64,000 bases of DNA. It comes from Siphlonurus alternatus. Its lineage: Eukaryota; Arthropoda; Insecta; Ephemeroptera; Siphlonuridae. Shown here one piece after another: positions 47,601-57,300 of the stretch. Positions within the stretch are counted from its first letter, which is position 1. Each line of letters begins with the position of its first letter. The position numbers were made by a program, and so were the translations under genes. The notes beneath the pieces were generated by a model. That model saw nothing but the letters and a program-made list of their open reading frames with translations, made no database searches and had not been told where the DNA came from. The stretch spans positions 8,360,733 to 8,424,732 of the forward strand of contig OX463778.1 in the NCBI GenBank assembly GCA_949825025.1. The letters are read 5' to 3'.

Positions 47601-50600
47601 TGTCTCTCGAGCTGAAGTAAATTTCGATCGTCTTTTATTCACTATTAAGCTCTCCTCTCGTCTAATTTCCTTTTGTTTTGGACGATTTTAGAAGAAAGTA
47701 ATCACGTCTTTTCCCCTCTTCTTGAGCACAAAATGTTAAAAACATTGAATTTTCATCCTCACATTGAGCGAAAAGAATATAAGATGTGCTTTACAGGTAA
47801 AAAGATTAGGTTTAAACGTGTAAAGGATGAGTTGAATAAGACGTAATTTTTCGCTATGTTGCAGTTAGGAAGGAACAAAGAATTAATATTTTGTTCATTG
47901 GTGTCAATATTTTTAATGCACCCTTTCTTATAACAATTTGTGATGTTTATTCACATTATTTGTGGTTGGTTTTAGGGAACCATTAACTATACTCTTCTTT
48001 CGAAAGATAGAAATCATTCTAAAAGGTCCCGTAAGCAATACTAACAACCAGCTCGTCAACAGAGGTTTATTAAACTGCATGGTTACTGAATTATTTTAAT
48101 GTAATTAATGTAATTATTTCCATGGAAAACGTTACCATGGATAACTTGAAACCAACTGATTGCAAAAGCATAGCGAATCACACTTCGTGCTATAATAAAT
48201 TTTGTGACGTGCCATTAAAACATATTCCCATCTGTACGGTGACGAATAAATTCTCCTTTTCTACATTTATTTCCAGTACTGGGTGACAGTAGGATGGTTC
48301 ATCACCACAGCAGTCTGTCTTACCGTCATATATTCACTGGCCATCACTTACCAAAGAGACTACGAGTACGACAGAATCGGGTCTGCCTTCTACGCTGGCT
48401 TCCATCGACTGGCGTGGTCAGCTGGACTTATGTGGATCATATTTGCCTGCGTTAACGGATATGGAGGTGAGAGAGACTTTGTAATTTATGTTTAAAATAT
48501 CGTTACAACAGAATTTTTAATGGACAACATACATGAACAAATTTTATTGAAGAAATGAATAGAGGGTACCAAATTATGCTAGTTTGAATTTTTTCAGATT
48601 TTTTTGAGACCCGGAACTATTTTTAAATAATTATTGAAAGTCCTGTGATTTCAGTTGGCACCCCTGCAGCCTTAATAAAAAGGATAGAGACTGGACGCCT
48701 ATTGACGCCTCCAGGGGGCGTGGCCGTACTTTCAATAATTATTTAAAAATAATTCTGGGTTTAAAAAAAAAATCTGAAAGAATTCAGAGTAGCATAATTT
48801 GGTACCCTCTATTTATTTCTGCAATAAAAAATTTTCATGTATGTTGTCCATTGGAGATGAAATCTTCATCCTTTTTCCTCTTATTTTGTACCATTTAGGA
48901 GGAAAACAGACCATATCACGTCTTCTTCCCTCTTATTAAGCATAAATGTTCCAAAAATCGTCTATCTTTTATCCTCACTTTGAACAAGGAAGAAATGTTT
49001 TTTTTTTTTTTTTTTTTTTTAATTTAGATGCGAAAAGGATGTGTTGAAGACGTAATTTTTTTTAATTAGGGAGCTCAAATGTGACAAAAGAGAGACCGTC
49101 GTTGCCAATATATTTTTATTGTTTTCCCACAGGATTTATCGACTCCATTCTATCTTGGCGCGGGTTCATGCCTCTCAGCCGCCTTACTTACGGAGCTTAC
49201 CTTCTTCATTTACTTGTAATGTATGTGGACGGAGGGGACGATCGGACTCCTAGGTACTTCAGTAGCTTTCATGCTGTAAGTATGACCATAATATTGAGAT
49301 GGAGGTATAGTCAAATTTGTTTAATATTCCTGCCGAAAGTAGCCGGAAAGGAGAGGTTTCTGGTTGTCTTGTTCATGTCTGAGTCTTGAAAATTTGCAAA
49401 CATGTTATACTCTTCTTACGAACCTGTAGTCAAAATTTAATAATAGAAATATGAATATGAATGTCAGAAACCTCTCACTTCCGGATACTTCCGGCGGGAA
49501 TATAAAATTAATTTGACTATTAGCAAGAAATTTTCTCCTGCCAAATTTGCTGGCACTGCAAGTCCAAGAGATAGAGATGCATATTTACAATTTTAGAGGA
49601 GGTAATAGCAATCTTAACCATTTCAATAAGTTCACGATGCTTTCATACGAGACTGCGTGGTAATGCCTATACATGCAAAGCAGGGTAAAAATTCATACTG
49701 TCTCAAGACTATTATTATACTATATTATTATTTATCTCAGAAAGAGAAAAGCTACTATAACTTTTACATTAGAAATCTTTTTTCCAAGAGAATTAATGCT
49801 CAGCGCGATTCACGAAGCAGTTAAGCCTATATTACACGGTACAATTTTAGATACAATTTTTCCTTGCAAAAAAATTTCCTCTCCATACAAACAAATGGAG
49901 ATTAAGTTTTCTTGCAAGGAAAAATTGTATACAAATAATTAGAAAAATTGTATCGTATAATACCGGCTTTAGCCATGATTCTGTTTACCTGTTTTACGCC
50001 GTGTTATATCTAAATCACTTAGTTAAACGTGGTTAAGCTAAACGTGGTTAGAAACCTGGCTAACTGCTTCTTGAATCGCGACCAATATTTTTACGGCTCT
50101 TTTAAAATCAGTATGCTGATGTATAAGTTTTTGATTTTTTTTTTAATTATTATTTTACTACATAATTTAACATATAAAAATTGGGTGCGATTCACAAAGA
50201 AGTTATATAGCCAGGTTTCTAATCACGTTTAGCTTAACTACGTTTAACTATACCTGTTTACGTGTTGAACCACCTAGTTAAACGTGGCTTAACGTGGTTA
50301 GAAACCTGGATAACTGCTTCGTGAATTGCGCCCAAAATTATGTAAAACTTTTTTCATTTATTGGTAACGAGTAATTGCTGCATGTCTGAAGACCAAAAAT
50401 CAAACAAACTCCAAATCAAGCTAATATTACAATTTACAATAATGCTATTTTTTTAACAAGTCGTTTTTTCTGAAAGCATTTTAATAATTTCGTACTTTAC
50501 AGATTCCAGAGTGTTTTCGTGCAGGTTGCCCATTGTTTGTATTCTTTTTGTTCCAGGTCTACAAGTTTTTTGGTGACTTAATTCCAACGTTTATTCTAGC

Positions 50601-51356
50601 TACGATATTGTTTCTTCTTGTTGAAGGTCCACTTTTAGCAGCACTTAAAATAATCTTTGGAAAAGGTATTTAAGATTTTGGTAACACTCGCATAATTGTG
50701 TATCGATCAAACAACAGAGTGTCGACCTCAAAAATTTTTATTGCAAAATTGAATGGAAGTTGCAAAGTTATGCCGCTCTGATTTTTTTCGTTTTTTTTTT
50801 TTTTTAGATATTTTAAAGCCCGGGAAGTATTGAACATTAAAAAGTTTTGGCTACGTTGGGTTTGAACCCACGCCCCTTTTAGGACCTATCCTTTTATGGA
50901 GAGAGGTGTCCAGAGGCGTCACTTTCTTATTAAAAATAGTTCCTGGGCTCTAAAAAAATCTGAAAAATAATTCAGGGTAGCATAACTTTGCACCCTCTAT
51001 CTATTTCTGCAATAAAAAATTTTGAGGCCATTGCTCTATTGATCTATCGATATTTAAAAACCTATCGAATATTTTTATTCTCTTAATTCTTAATTTATTG
51101 CTGAATGTCCTTAATACCTCATCTTTCTCTCACTCTAAAAAAATTTGTATACCAACTAATTTTACCCTCAAAAGTATCAACTGGTCCCTTCAGGGTCCCT
51201 CCTGGTCAAATTAGTTTAAACTTGGATGTCTTAAATTAATTCAATGACGTCACAATAAAATTTAATTAAATAAATGTTTAATATTTGTTTACAGGTGAAA
51301 AAACAAAAGTTCCGAAAAGTGTTGCACTAACAGAAGATGAAGAAACAGGAAAATAA
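39970..51356 (+). CDS. NRF-6-type integral membrane acyltransferase, copy 1 (11 coding exons)
   Basis: Multi-pass membrane O-acyltransferase-like protein of the nose-resistant-to-fluoxetine family. Substrate is unknown; C. elegans relatives act in lipid and drug uptake. Coding exons are 39970-40137, 40679-41011, 41347-41646, 42472-42632, 44179-44347, 45385-45590, 47417-47549, 48277-48466, 49133-49275, 50557-50665 and 51295-51356. All phases join without a stop to 657 residues. A signal peptide (MLLLLLILCLLVSG) leads a cysteine-containing luminal NRF domain (FDECLAV, GQYC, WSSCLPSSC). From exon 3 the acyltransferase-3 domain follows: LHGLRVGSILWVILGHRF with the conserved His, LLAVDTFFLLSGLLMCHSFL, ANWWTNLLYINNYY, GQTWYTAVDMQLAWLSP, RATPYLCGIAMGYF, and PLSRLTYGAYLLHLLV. 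The tail is charged and cytosolic (ALTEDEETGK). An acceptor 16 bases before the ATG implies a non-coding upstream exon. Confidence 0.92.
40481..40622. mobile_element. MITE family H, copy 1 (decayed)
   Basis: GCGATTTACGAAAATAGTTA at the left is mirrored by AATAACTCTTTCGTGAATCG at the right, with CTAACCACG/CCGCGGTTAG inside. It lies in intron 1 of acyltransferase copy 1. Similar fragments lie at about 40225-40325. Confidence 0.5.
41110..41330 (+). mobile_element. 5'-truncated type 2 SINE
   Basis: Contains GGTCCATTGATAAAAAGTAG, the GTCCGTCCTGACTG domain and the end GAGCTGTAAGCTCTTAGGGG. It lacks the 5S head. It ends about 20 bases before exon 3 of the acyltransferase, so the SINE supplies part of the acceptor region. 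Confidence 0.8.
41947..42463 (+). mobile_element. type 1 5S-headed SINE broken by a MITE
   Basis: The head start (GTGTGGCGCAGTACGCTTGA) and the later CGAGAGTGGTTTAGTAGTTG are separated by a TTAA-type MITE (41981-42109). The body and tail match the copy at 22519-22919. It ends nine bases before the acceptor of exon 4. Confidence 0.8.
41981..42109. mobile_element. MITE family G, copy 1
   Basis: Inverted ends AAGCCACTATTACACGATAC and GTATGGTGTAATAGAGGCTT flanked by CTAA/TTAA-like bases. It shares the GGAGATGAAATTTTCTTGCA block with the copy at 49821-49973. Confidence 0.7.
43264..43446. mobile_element. hAT-type MITE with perfect 8-bp duplication
   Basis: The ends are CAGGGGCGGATTCAG and TTGGATCCGCGCCTG. 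TCTCAGGG flanks both sides (43256-43263 and 43447-43454). The interior has long G- and C-runs. It is related to 52550-52738. Confidence 0.88.
43490..43735. repeat. tandem ~40-bp repeats rich in GCATCCGGATGC palindromes
   Basis: Four to five units share CGTGCATC, ATGCGCATCCGGATGCAAAT and a short ATTTATTT spacer. Each unit contains the palindrome GCATCCGGATGC. The last unit is diverged. The cluster is confined to the interior of MITE family B copy 5. Confidence 0.85.
44456..44950 (+). mobile_element. type 2 5S-headed SINE with insertion
   Basis: The head (GTGTATTGACCGGTTCTCGT, then AAGTCAAGCATGGTTA) is cut at about 44515 by roughly 250 bases of T-rich sequence. It resumes at ATGGGTAACCGTTTTAAGTA (44767) and runs through the type 2 body. 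Confidence 0.7.
45771..46163. mobile_element. MITE family J, copy 1
   Basis: GGGTAGCGCCATGAGCTTGT with GATTGCCTGCTTAACG at the left is mirrored by AAGCAGGCAACCCAGCAATC and TCGTGGCGCTAAC at the right. A single diverged arm recurs at 58465-58560 in the second gene copy. Confidence 0.7.
46164..47190. mobile_element. 1-kb element with sub-terminal GTAC repeats
   Basis: The ends ACACACTTAAATATTAGATA and TATCTAAAAGTTTAGTGTG are inverted. Sub-terminal zones carry repeated AAGTACAAAACAAATT and AGTACATTTTTT on the left and the complements on the right, a layout typical of DNA transposon transposase-binding arrays. No long frame was found. It lies in acyltransferase intron 6. Confidence 0.55.
48521..48850. 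mobile_element. MITE family A, copy 5
   Basis: TGGACAACATACATG and CATGTATGTTGTCCA ends, full palindrome, in intron 8 of acyltransferase copy 1. Confidence 0.88.
49307..49520. mobile_element. MITE family I, copy 1
   Basis: TAGTCAAATTTG plus CCTGCCGAAAGTAGCCGG at the left, and CCGGATACTTCCGGCGGG plus AATTTGACTA at the right. The TA ends suggest a Tc1/mariner-type target. Copies are at 61148-61363 and 61430-61648. Confidence 0.75.
49803..50082. mobile_element. MITE family H, copy 2, with MITE G nested
   Basis: The ends are GCGCGATTCACGAAGCAGTT and AACTGCTTCTTGAATCGCG, with AAACGTGGTTAGAAACCTGG inside. A family G MITE (49821-49973) interrupts the left arm. Confidence 0.7.
49821..49973. mobile_element. 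MITE family G, copy 2
   Basis: TTAAGCCTATATTACACGG at the left and TATAATACCGGCTTTA at the right. It shares the TTCTTGCAAGGAAAAATTGT block with the copy at 41981-42109. Confidence 0.7.
50181..50336. mobile_element. MITE family H, copy 3
   Basis: TTGGGTGCGATTCACAAAGA at the left and CTGCTTCGTGAATTGCGCCC at the right, with CCAGGTTTCTAATCACG/CGTGGTTAGAAACCTGG arms. Confidence 0.75.
50717..51038. mobile_element. MITE family B, copy 6, tRNA-like loop variant
   Basis: GAGTGTCGACCTCAAAAA end, GCAAAGTTATGCCGCTCTG arm. The loop holds GGTTTGAACCCACGCCCCTT (complement of a tRNA T-arm) and AGGACCTATCCTTTTATGGA. It lies in the last intron of acyltransferase copy 1. Confidence 0.8.
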
Positions 51357-51505
51357 TTTTATTGTAAATCTCAACGTGTATTTCGGCAGTATCATAAAGA
51401 ATATTTCAAATATTAAAATTGTATAATATCTTCCGAAATTGGGCTATCATAACATCTTAACAATAGTCTGTCCTGGATATATACATTAAAAATAATAAGA
51501 ATTAA

Positions 51506-51833
51506 TGGACAACATACATGAATTTTTTTTAACGCAGAAATGAATAGAGGGTATCATATTATGCTGCTCTGAATTTTTCAGATTTTTTTGAAATCCAGAA
51601 CTATTTTTTAAATAATTATTGAAAGTGCGGCCACGCCCCCTGGAGGCGTCAATAGGCGTCTCGGTTCTATCCTTTTTATTAAAGATTCAGGGGTGCCAAC
51701 TTAACTTACAGAACTTTTAATAATTTTTTAAAAATAGTTCCGGGTCTCAAAAAAAAATGAAAAGATTCAGAGTGACATAATTTGGTGCCCTCAATTCATT
51801 TCTGCATTAAAAAAATTTCATGTATGTTGTCCA
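51506..51833. mobile_element. MITE family A, copy 6
   Basis: TGGACAACATACATG and CATGTATGTTGTCCA ends, 150 bases after the stop codon of acyltransferase copy 1. Confidence 0.88.
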
Positions 51834-52549
51834 TTGTTATTTTAATTGAAATTAATTTGTTACATTTTTGTTAGGGGTATAAAGTTCAACCTTGTAAGCC
51901 TTATTTGTGTAATGTATAAAATGATGAAAAATTTATTTGATACAAATAATACTCTTTTACTTATTACAATTGTAAGTATTATAGTGTAATTTATAATATA
52001 TTCAAATATATTATTTATAAATAATCATACAAAATTGTTTTAAAATATTTAATTATAATTTTAATGTATTAATATTTTTTATATATTTTTTAATACATCA
52101 TTTTATTATTATAATTAATTTTAATTATTGAATAATTTTCATATTGAAAATAAATTTTAGAAATAAAATATTGCCTACCTGAAATTCACACAGTAATATG
52201 AATAAACTCTCAGAATCTCACACAAATCAATCTATATTTTAAATTAAATTATCTGTACTCTATAATAGATCTTGTACCTCTCTGAAAATAATAACTACTT
52301 ACTTCGTTAGGTTATTAATATATCTCTCAGCACCTAATGTATTAATTTATACATAAATGTTTTATAAAACTGTTATAAGACTAGGTGGAGAAGAAATAAA
52401 ACGTGTTGTTTTATTTAACAGTTTGTTCCAACTGAAGTTTATTCATATTACTGGGTTAAAGGTTATAGAACTTTAGGTAGCTCACTCTACTGGTAGAATC
52501 TCGAACTAAAGGTTCTTGATTCTTGCATAGATGCAGTATATGCAGGGTG
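51834..52549. other. intergenic between the two acyltransferase genes
   Basis: AT-rich, with no gene recognised. Confidence 0.4.
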
Positions 52550-52738
52550 CAGGGGCGGATCCAGCTCGCGGCTTTGGGGAAGGGGGGGGGGGGCGGTGCC
52601 CTACCCCGCAATGTTAAAATTTTGAGTGGGAGGGGGGGGCGATAGGTGGGGTGTGGTAACACTTTCAATGCATTTTTGGACCTTGGGGGTGGGAGGGGGG
52701 GGGGCGATCGCCCCCATCCCCCCTTGGATCTGCGCCTG
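52550..52738. mobile_element. hAT-type MITE
   Basis: The ends are CAGGGGCGGATCCAG and TTGGATCTGCGCCTG. The interior (CGGCTTTGGGGAAGG, CCCCGCAATGTTAAAATTTT, GGGCGATCGCCCCC) matches 43264-43446. No 8-bp duplication is visible, so a flank may have changed. Confidence 0.75.
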
Positions 52739-53890
52739 AGAATATGATACATGATACAAAATACACGTACTGCATAAAGAAATTAGCTGTTACTGAATAA
52801 ATTTAATACTGTAAAATTTCATTTTATGTGAGCGCTAAGGATTACAAAGCCAATGTTTTTTAAGCGTCAAAAAGTATTTTTCAGATCAGTTGTAATTTAT
52901 TATTGCCTCCATATTTTACAGTTATTAGAACAATGCACAATTATATATTGATATTGGGACAATCAAAAATGTCAATTTATTATACAAAAATGTTAGGATA
53001 GCAGATTGTTCAGAAAAATAAAAAAATTGTATATTTAACTCTTTAACGTTTAATTGTGCATGTTTATTTATATTTTTAATTACAAATAATACATGTGCAT
53101 CTTACATGTTTTCTTTATTATATTTTTAAATTTAATAATAAAATTGAACATCTAGAGGAAAACTACCCATTTTTCTACTCTCTGGATTCTGTTCTATATA
53201 TTGAGGGGGAAAAAAACACTTGATGAATGTGATGTGATGACCCTATTTACATATAATGCTACAGACAATTGAAAATGCAATTATAGAACTATAGATAAAA
53301 TAAAAATACCAATTAAATGTAACCTCTCTCTTTCTGTAATATCTTATCACATCATCACGTATTAGCACTTATAATATTTAGGAGATAAGAAAACGTATGA
53401 AAGATTAAAGTAATTAATTATTTAAATTATACAATGTATTTAAAAGAATCTGAGATCTAAAGGTAGTAACTTTTAATATAAAACTCTTTCTCTCCTTATT
53501 GTTACTCTAAAGCAGTTCACTTGCCTCTAGTCAATGTTTTGAAATACAAAGGTCATTCAAAAAGTTTTGGGACTTAAGTGGCATCACTATTTTGTAAAAT
53601 TTAATTTTTATATGTTAATCACTTGTGTTTCACATGACTCATATTTAAAGTTTTAAGTCCCCAGCTCAAGTATAGTATTTTTTTTTGTCTGTGTTTTGAC
53701 TGTCGCAATATGTCAGATGATACAATAAAGTGGTCCAGTTCTGATGTTTGTATATTAATTAATTAATTAACCTAAACCATATTTGTCAACATTCACAAAG
53801 AACTTTAAGCCCCCATGAGACTCCAGTCTAATTTTAATTTCGTATTAAATCAATTAATTATAAACACGGTGCTAAAAATATCTGGAACAG
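52739..53890. other. intergenic, AT-rich
   Basis: No gene or repeat was recognised. Confidence 0.4.
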
Positions 53891-53891
53891 C

Positions 53892-54277
53892 TGGTTCGAC
53901 GTAAGTCCCTTTGATTAACATGTAAACCTTAGCAAATTCACAAAAATTCTGAAATATTTTTAAGAGGCGGATATTATATAGTGCCTAAAAGCAATAGAAA
54001 AAGTTTCAAAACAATTTAACGAGCCGTTTTTCTTTTAATTAATTTTTTTAATTTTCAGCATAGGGCTTTCCCATGGAGAGACAAACTAAAAAATTAATTT
54101 AAAAAAATAAAAAAATCGGCTCGTTAAATTGTTTTGAAACTTTTTCTATTGCTTTTAGGCACTAATATCCGCCTCTCAAAAAAATTTCAGAATTTTTGTG
54201 AATTTGCAAAGGTTTGCATGTTAATCAAAGAGACCTACGTCGAACAGCTGACCGGCGTTATCTCTACCTTAACTCCG
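53892..54277. mobile_element. MITE family F-like, inverted repeat
   Basis: The left arm (GGTTCGACGTAAGTCCCTTT, then CATGTAAACCTTAGCAAATT) is mirrored by AATTTGCAAAGGTTTGCATG and ACCTACGTCGAACAGCTG. The right end is GTTATCTCTACC/TTAA. It lies just upstream of exon 1 of acyltransferase copy 2. Confidence 0.65.
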
Positions 54278-54359
54278 ATATTAGGATAAAATGGAGATAA
54301 AGTGATTTGTGCATGCCCTCCATTATTATATTATGTATATTGCTAAACTAAAATTTCAG

Positions 54360-57300
54360 GATAACATCAGCAACAATGCTATTATTGTTGTTAATTTGGA
54401 GCCTGTTCGTGTCTGGCTTCTCATGTACGCCAAGGGAGACTCGCGCCCTCTCACCTCAATGTGAGGACCACGTGGCGCTCTACGTGACGTCACTGGCATG
54501 GGGAGACGACTGGGCCCTGCATGCACATGATGGACGCCAGTACTAAGGTATAGGGGTGTTAATTTAAATAATATACCAATCAACAGAGAATCAACCTCAA
54601 TTTTTTTTATTGCAACAATGGATAGAGGGTGTAAAGTTATGCTACTGATTTTTTTCATGATTTCTTCAGAGCCCGGGAAGTATTGCTAAAAAGTTTTAGC
54701 GAGGTCGGGTTTGAACCAATTTAGTTACAGTTAATTCACTCTCAAAATTCATAATTATGTTAATTCAACTTGGTAGTTGAACGTCTCATTTGAGACCATG
54801 TCAACAAGGGGATTATGAACTAGGCTGACAAGTTCAAATAACATTGGAAATAGACATGACTAATAAGCTGGGAAGCTAACTGCAGTGCCCAATTGTGCCT
54901 ATAATATATATATATGAGTCAGGGACCTGAATAGCAGACAAGTCCCATAATATTATAAGGCAGGGCACACTTTTTTTGTTCTGATAGTATAATTATACTT
55001 AATTTGTACCCTTTCTCGTGAATCCTTTACCTTTTTGTTTCATTTTATTTTTATTTAAATTCCTCAGATACCTGATGGTCTCATTTACGGTCTTAACGAT
55101 CACCTCGGTAATTTTGACGAATGTCTCGCTGTAAACTACAACCAAGAAGTCCTGGGCATCAAATTCCAAGGCCAATATTGTCGAATTTCAGTCAAGATCA
55201 CCCCATCTTCACTAATATCTACCACACTACACAATATAACAGACCAAGAAAAAACAGCCTCAATGAAGTGGTCCTCTTGTCTCCCGTCATCATGTTCTGT
55301 CGAGGATGTGGAGGTTTTCATGGAGGATTATTTTGGACCTTCCATTGGACTTACCTTTAGTGCGACTGCAAGCTCTGAAAACTGTCATGTAAAGGTATTT
55401 ATAAACTAAAAAATTTAAATTATATTTTATATGATAATTATAAATAATAAATTCTCCAAAGTTAAAATAAATTTCATCTTTTCTTCGCTCTCCTCTCGTC
55501 TTTTGTCCTCTTATTTTGCACCATTTTAGAGAAAAAAAAAAGAGAAGAAAATACGAGATTACGTCTCTTTTCCTTTTCTTGAGCATAAAATTATGGATAT
55601 ATTGTCTTCATTTCATCCTCACTTTGAGCGAAGAGGAAATAACGATGTGTTTTAGAGATAAAAAGATCATATATAGACGTGTAAAGGATGAGTTGAAGAC
55701 AAAAAATTTCAAGTAGGGCTACTTTATATATTATAAGAGAAATAATGCACAAGCATACAGGTAATATAACGATTTTGGGCCTTATTAATAGGACAATTAC
55801 ATTAATTAATTACATTAAGACGAACTTGTACGTAAAGCTAGATTAACTATAAACGAGATACTATCATGGTGTAATGATAATAGACTCATCCTTAACATAT
55901 CTAAGACGGAGTTTATACAGTTTCACTCATCTCGTCAAATTCCAAGTCATAGTTACTTATTGCAAATTTGTAATGAAACCATTAAGAGAGCTGAGTCTGT
56001 TAAATTTCTTGGTCTGCATGTTAACGAGTGTTTAGATTGGAGTGTGCACGTAAACTCAGTATGCAAAAAGATCAATTCAGCAAATTTTATGTTGTATACT
56101 ATCAGAAACCATGTTTCAGTGGAAACTCTTTTAACTATTTATTATGCATATATTTACTCCCATTTGGCTTATGGTATTATTCACTGGGGAAGTAAGGCAG
56201 CCCTACTAAATAGATGCTTTGTTTTGCAGAAACGAGCTCTCCGTACTATATTAAAGCTGCCCAAGGGACAGTCCTGTGTATCTCATTTTAGAAATCTAAA
56301 TATGCTCACTGTTCCGTCTATTTACATCTTAAACTGTGCTTCATTTAAAAAATCCCACCCTAACCTTTATTTGCAGAATGATAATGTTCATAATTACAAT
56401 ACCAGGAATAAATCCAATGTTGTTACAGACAAATTGAACTCTAATTTATACAAATCTTGTGCAATGTATCAAACGGCCAAAATATATGAATTTCTGCCAA
56501 AATGCCTAAAAGATATAAATGATTGTAAATTGTTCCGAAAGAAGCTAAAAAATGTCCTTATAAGTAAAGAGTTCTATTCAGTTAAAGCTTTTGAGAGCAA
56601 TAAATTGCCTGAGAGTATTGTATCCTTATGATTTAAAACCTGGTTCATATTTTTTGTTAATATTGTGGTTCATTTTTTTATACTTATTTTTTTCCTTTGT
56701 TATATTTATAAAGTGTTGCGTTTTGATGTTATGTATGTTTGTTAATATTAAGTTTTTTTGACATGAACATATGTTGTCTTGTACAATCGAAAAAGTTCGA
56801 ATAAAGAAAATAAAAAATAAAAAAATTAACAAAAAATATTAAAAAAAAAAATGAAAATATAAATTAACGATCATGGTATATAGTATTGACCTCAAAATTT
56901 TTTATTGCAGAAATGGATAGAGCGTGCAAAGTTACTGATTTTTTCCAGATTTTTTTGAGCCCGGGAACTATTTTTAAAAAATTATTGAAAGTTCTTTTTG
57001 TGACGTCACGCGGCGGCAAGTCCTATCTTTTTCTTAAGGAGCGGCGTCTCGTGACGTCACTAAAAGAACTTTCAATAATTTTTTAAAAATAGTTCTAAAA
57101 AATCTGAAAAAAATCAGGGTAGCATAACTTTGCACGCTCTTTCCATTTCTGCAATAAAAAATTTTGAGGTCAATACTCTATTGCACTATATTGGTCACTA
57201 TTTTACTATACATTGTATAGACTTTGACTATTTATAAGAAAATTAAATTTGCTGAGTTGAAATAATTTCATATTTTAACGTGTTATTTCTATTTCAATTT

